Part shown: in pieces, positions 62,651-64,000 of the stretch
Layout of the letters: each line of letters begins with the position of its first letter
Position numbering within the stretch: position 1 is the stretch's first letter
Assembly: GCA_039881145.1 (NCBI GenBank)
Contig: JAYKKI010000077.1
Location: 2,674,501 to 2,738,500 of the forward strand
Direction: 5' to 3'
Length of the DNA: 64,000 nucleotides
Source: Druceiella hillmani
Lineage: Eukaryota; Arthropoda; Insecta; Lepidoptera; Hepialidae
Notes under the pieces: model-generated
What the model saw: the letters and a program-made list of their open reading frames with translations, nothing else
What the model was told of the DNA's origin: nothing
Database searches by the model: none
Position numbers and translations under genes: made by a program

Positions 62651-63439
62651 ATAGCTTGTACAGATATCTTCTAACCTAGGCCATTGACAATTAATACACA
62701 AATGTACAGTAGCATACTACGTCACTTGTTTGTTGCCGCTATAGGCGTTATCACTTTAGCGGTTTTCCTGGATTGAACAGCATAACATATAACGTAGCAG
62801 TTGGCGCTACCGTCGCCTTACTAATTATTGCTGAAATATGAATACATTAAATGATAAATTTTAAGTAGCCTCGTTCGAACGGATTTCATTTGTAACAAAT
62901 TAAAACAATCTTTCCTTAAAATTAGACGTTGTAGATTTAATTATGATAATGTCTGATTTTCGGGATCAAATTATTTTATCACCATTGTTTAAAAAAATTT
63001 GGATATTGTTAATATTGTTAAATGATTAAATGCAATAACAATACTGAATAACTAATTCGATCTCATAGAGATACCAGAAATTAAGTGGAACTGTAAAGTC
63101 ATAACCTGTAATTATGTATTGTAAAAGCGAATCAAACAGTAGCAATATATTATGACATTCAAAATTACTGATTGCTGGACTTTGTTGGTATAGAAATCGA
63201 ACTGTACTAAAAAGCGTTCTCGATATGAGATATTTTTCGATATGAGTTTATAAAGTGATATTAAGCCTAAAAGGAACTTTATATATTAAGGGGACTTCGG
63301 GGTTGTAATTTCTTTTACATTATTAATGGGATGTAGTACATATTAAAAAAAATATTTGAAATTCGCGGTTACCGGGTTGCATTTTCAGGTTAAAATCGCG
63401 TAATTTCAAGATAATATTTGAGATATCATTAATGCAAGA
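62651..63439. other. Between two retroelement relics, nothing supported
   Basis: No coding exon or LTR could be defined in this interval. Confidence 0.5.
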
Positions 63440-63860
63440 GGGTACATCAAAGAAGACAAAGCAATGTCTAAAATATAGTTGGGGTGTTAATAAGTCCAAA
63501 TGACACGCGGTTCAGTGTGAAATGTCCTTTAAGGACAGATTAAACCGATTTCTGAGCATCATGAGGATACACGTTAATTTGTTGTGACCCTGATGCCCAA
63601 GTAACGGTACTGAAATATCTACTATTATATACTTGATCAAGAATTTCTGAAATATATGCAATAGGTTAAACATTTCTGAGATGAATATCATTCAGTGTCC
63701 CATAATCCATTATGATTTGCCATTTAACCTAGCTGGATGCATTGGATTTTTTCAGTACCATCAAAATTGAGGGAAACTTCTTTACTTCTTTTTTGAGGCT
63801 TGGTGGGATTTAAAGGGTTTAGTACAGAGAGGAATAAACGAGTTAGTTTTAGTTTCATCC
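63440..63860 (-). pseudogene. Ty3/Gypsy reverse transcriptase relic
   Basis: The minus strand encodes, with two or three in-frame stops, IMDYGTLNDIHLRNV (family vvDYR.LN), IAYISEILDQVYNSRYFSTV, then TWASGSQQINVYPHD (family LD.L..akyFstlDL.sGy.QI), then LKGHFTLNRVSFGLINTPTIF (family G.fef.rmpFGL.NAP..Fq). These are consecutive motifs of Gypsy-type reverse transcriptase. The catalytic Asp of the STLDL motif reads Thr here (STVTW), so it is inactive. The YxDD motif is not reached. Confidence 0.8.
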
Positions 63861-64000
63861 TGGGAACGTTGGCAAATGAAATATTGACACTGGGAAACTG
63901 AAAGATATCAGAGTGTCCTAAGCATGCCTTGTTGAAGACTTAATTTTTTTGACCTTGTTTTTGGAGCAGGAAATGTTTTAAATATGGTAATTTTCTCGTT
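63861..64000. other. Window edge, nothing supported
   Basis: Probably upstream sequence of the Gypsy relic on the minus strand, but no frame could be assigned. Confidence 0.3.

Noticed and set aside
62750..62830. TGGCGCTACCG-like stretch considered as a primer-binding site for an LTR element
   Set aside because: It is on the opposite strand to both pol relics and no LTR was found beside it.

Overview
The window looks like an AT-rich insect nuclear genome. The support is multi-exon genes with GT-AG introns, insect-type gustatory receptors (Gr), long AT microsatellites, and decayed copies of insect transposon families. The order cannot be fixed from sequence alone; the Gr exon structure would suit Hymenoptera, but that is inference. 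No rRNA, tRNA, CRISPR array or prokaryotic operon was seen.

The genes that matter are a dispersed Gr set. Four look expressed or nearly intact: A on + (2968-8678, four exons), B on - (28786-25931, four exons), C on - (35279-33669, four exons with one doubtful junction) and D on - (57379-54572, four exons). A fifth, on + (44838-46301), is a broken relative of C that keeps only its first 41 codons and its last exon. All share one plan: a long first exon ending in an F-x-x-Q motif at a phase-0 junction, a short exon with a membrane segment, an exon ending in phase 1, and a last exon carrying the TM7 motif of the family (TYxxxxxQF or a variant). In A, B and D the last exon is exactly 173 nt. Two subfamilies are visible: A with B, and C with the pseudogene. 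D stands apart.

Between the receptors lie transposon relics. These are a piggyBac-like copy (about 10.3-11.45 kb), two mariner fragments (18.57 and 49.3 kb), a possible gag scrap (24.2 kb) and a complete but dead pogo/Tigger-type element with a C-terminal PHD finger (36635-39779, TA-flanked, with terminal inverted repeats). There is also a Helitron helicase fragment with a candidate 3' terminus (43.28-43.96 kb), the 3' end of a non-LTR retrotransposon (52.2-53.3 kb), a second, internally deleted pogo/PHD relic (59.1-60.3 kb), a BEL/Pao pol relic (61.7-62.65 kb) and a Ty3/Gypsy reverse transcriptase relic (63.4-63.86 kb).

A recurring oddity is perfect or near-perfect local inverted duplications with spacers of 0-14 nt (at about 20.0, 24.7, 37.87, 44.25, 45.68, 47.85, 50.45 and 58.94 kb). 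One lies inside the dead pogo transposase and clearly arose as a later insertion that broke its frame, which points to template switching during replication. The rest is AT-rich intergenic sequence with many (TA)n tracts in which no gene could be supported.
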